Source of the DNA: Desulfuromusa sp.
Lineage (GTDB): Bacteria > Desulfobacterota > Desulfuromonadia > Desulfuromonadales > Geopsychrobacteraceae
Length of the DNA stretch: 6,971 bases
Direction of reading: 5' to 3'
Assembly: GCA_029934755.1 (NCBI GenBank)
Contig: JAOZLQ010000121.1
Span: 1 to 6,971 of the forward strand
A program made the position numbers and the translations under genes. Below are positions 6,280 to 6,971 of the stretch, one piece after another. The notes beneath the pieces are model-generated. The model was not told the DNA's origin. It saw only the letters and a program-made list of their open reading frames with translations, and searched no databases. The stretch's first letter is position 1; each line of letters starts with the position of its first letter.

Positions 6280-6711
6280 ATGGATCAGATTGCTATATTC
6301 AATGAGTTTGTGCGTCGTAAAGGATTGAAAAATACCAACCAAAGGATGACTATTCTTGAAGCATTCCTGGGTTCCAAATCTCACTACTCTACTGAAGACC
6401 TTTATTCGAAATTACGCAAAGAGCACCCCAAAATTGGGTATGCAACGGTTCATCGGACTCTGAAATTGTTTGCTGAATGTGGGATTGCAATTGAGCTTGA
6501 TTTTGGTGATGGCCAAGCGCGATTTGAGCCTCTTAACGTTGATCAGCATCATGATCATCTGGTTTGTACAAATTGTGGTCTGATTATCGAGTTTACAGAG
6601 CCACAAATAGAGAAACTTCAGGAGCAGATTGCTGCTCAGCATAATTTTAAAATTGAGAAACATCGCCATGAACTCTACGGCCTTTGTTGTGATTGTTCCA
6701 AACAGAGCTGA
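6280..6711 (+). CDS. fur: Fur-family ferric uptake regulator
   Basis: The 143-residue protein is of normal Fur length. The N-terminal winged helix (about 1-80) includes NTNQRMTILEAFL and the recognition helix region YATVHRTLKLFAECG. The C-terminal dimerisation domain holds HHDHLVCTNCG (His90, His91, Asp92, His93, Cys96, Cys99), the metal-binding signature of the family, and a second CxxC (Cys136/Cys139 in GLCCDC), which together with CTNC forms the usual structural zinc site. It should act as an iron-responsive DNA-binding repressor in the cytoplasm. The protein text (HHDHLVC, IIEF, ELYGLC) is closer to Fur than to Zur. PerR cannot be fully excluded by eye, but the feoB gene 32 bp downstream supports an iron role. 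The start at 6280 is set by the GGAGGG site. Confidence 0.92.
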   Translation: MDQIAIFNEFVRRKGLKNTNQRMTILEAFLGSKSHYSTEDLYSKLRKEHPKIGYATVHRTLKLFAECGIAIELDFGDGQARFEPLNVDQHHDHLVCTNCGLIIEFTEPQIEKLQEQIAAQHNFKIEKHRHELYGLCCDCSKQS

Positions 6712-6743
6712 TATTCACTTTTTGTCAAAAGGTTTACTGCTTT

Positions 6744-6971
6744 ATGTCAGATCAGCAAGTATCGTCCCCTAAAGTTGTTCTGGTTGGGAATCCAAATGTT
6801 GGCAAGAGCGTTGTCTTTAATGCTCTTACTGGCGCTTATACGACTGTGTCTAATTATCCAGGGACCTCGGTGGAAGTTTCCCGTGGGCACTGTCAGATAG
6901 CTGATCGTCGCTACGAAATTTTGGATACTCCCGGTATGTATTCAATGATGCCAATTACTGAGGAGGAAAGA
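6744..6971 (+). CDS. feoB: Ferrous iron transport protein B, N-terminal G domain (3' end outside window)
   Basis: Seventy-six codons are visible and the frame is open to the window edge. They encode the start of the cytoplasmic GTPase domain of FeoB, the inner-membrane Fe(II) transporter: G1 (P-loop) GNPNVGKS, FNALTG, then VSNYPGTSVEVSRG with the G2 threonine, and G3 DTPG followed by MYSMMPITEEER, which is a FeoB-specific continuation. G4 and G5 and the transmembrane part lie beyond the window. The ATG has AAAAGG (6727-6732) 11 nt upstream, a slightly long spacing. No feoA lies between fur and feoB. The 32-bp spacing suggests co-transcription with fur, which would place the transporter under its own regulator. 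Confidence 0.93.
   Translation, partial: MSDQQVSSPKVVLVGNPNVGKSVVFNALTGAYTTVSNYPGTSVEVSRGHCQIADRRYEILDTPGMYSMMPITEEER

Noticed and set aside
6712..6743. CTTTT-TGTC-AAAAG small palindrome between fur and feoB
   Set aside because: Only 5 bp per arm in AT-rich DNA, which is expected by chance and does not match a Fur box or a terminator.

Overview
The window (about 42% G+C by eye) looks like a chromosomal segment of an anaerobic Desulfobacterota bacterium of the Desulfuromonadales/Geobacterales type. The clues are a type-B succinate dehydrogenase/fumarate reductase Fe-S subunit, a GAF-GGDEF signalling protein, an NtrC-type (sigma-54) regulator remnant, and a fur gene directly followed by a feoB whose G1 motif reads GNPNVGKS. 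The taxonomic call is inferred from protein style, not from a marker gene.

Layout. Bases 1-419 are the 3' end of the Fe-S subunit gene, closed by a strong intrinsic terminator (452-485). A 534-residue GAF-GAF-GGDEF diguanylate cyclase (501-2105, +) follows. It meets, tail to tail with a 4-bp stop-codon overlap, a minus-strand pair: an AEC-family membrane transporter (3663-2719) followed by a short PrmA-like methyltransferase (2695-2102). The pair has a recognisable promoter (3714-3741) next to a minus-strand terminator-like hairpin (3727-3752) that has no gene left to terminate.

Bases 3755-4284 are a decayed junction. An internal piece of an IS256-family transposase (3755-3930, one frameshift, no visible ends) is abutted to the C-terminal remnant of a sigma-54-dependent regulator (about 3947-4284, also frameshifted). 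The regulator's intact stop codon lies just upstream of an intact periplasmic HtrA/DegP-type protease (4300-5610) and a TlpA/ResA-like lipoprotein thioredoxin (5629-6165). This suggests the protease and thioredoxin were once the tail of a regulator operon that lost its upstream part through IS activity and deletion.

The right end is an iron module: a Fur-family repressor (6280-6711) and, 32 bp on, the start of feoB (6744 to the window edge).

Functionally the window mixes respiration (Fe-S subunit), c-di-GMP signalling, envelope protein quality control and thiol redox (HtrA plus TlpA-like) and iron homeostasis (Fur plus FeoB). I see no tRNA, rRNA, CRISPR array or riboswitch. The most informative part is the IS256/regulator scar. 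I found no convincing new multi-gene system.
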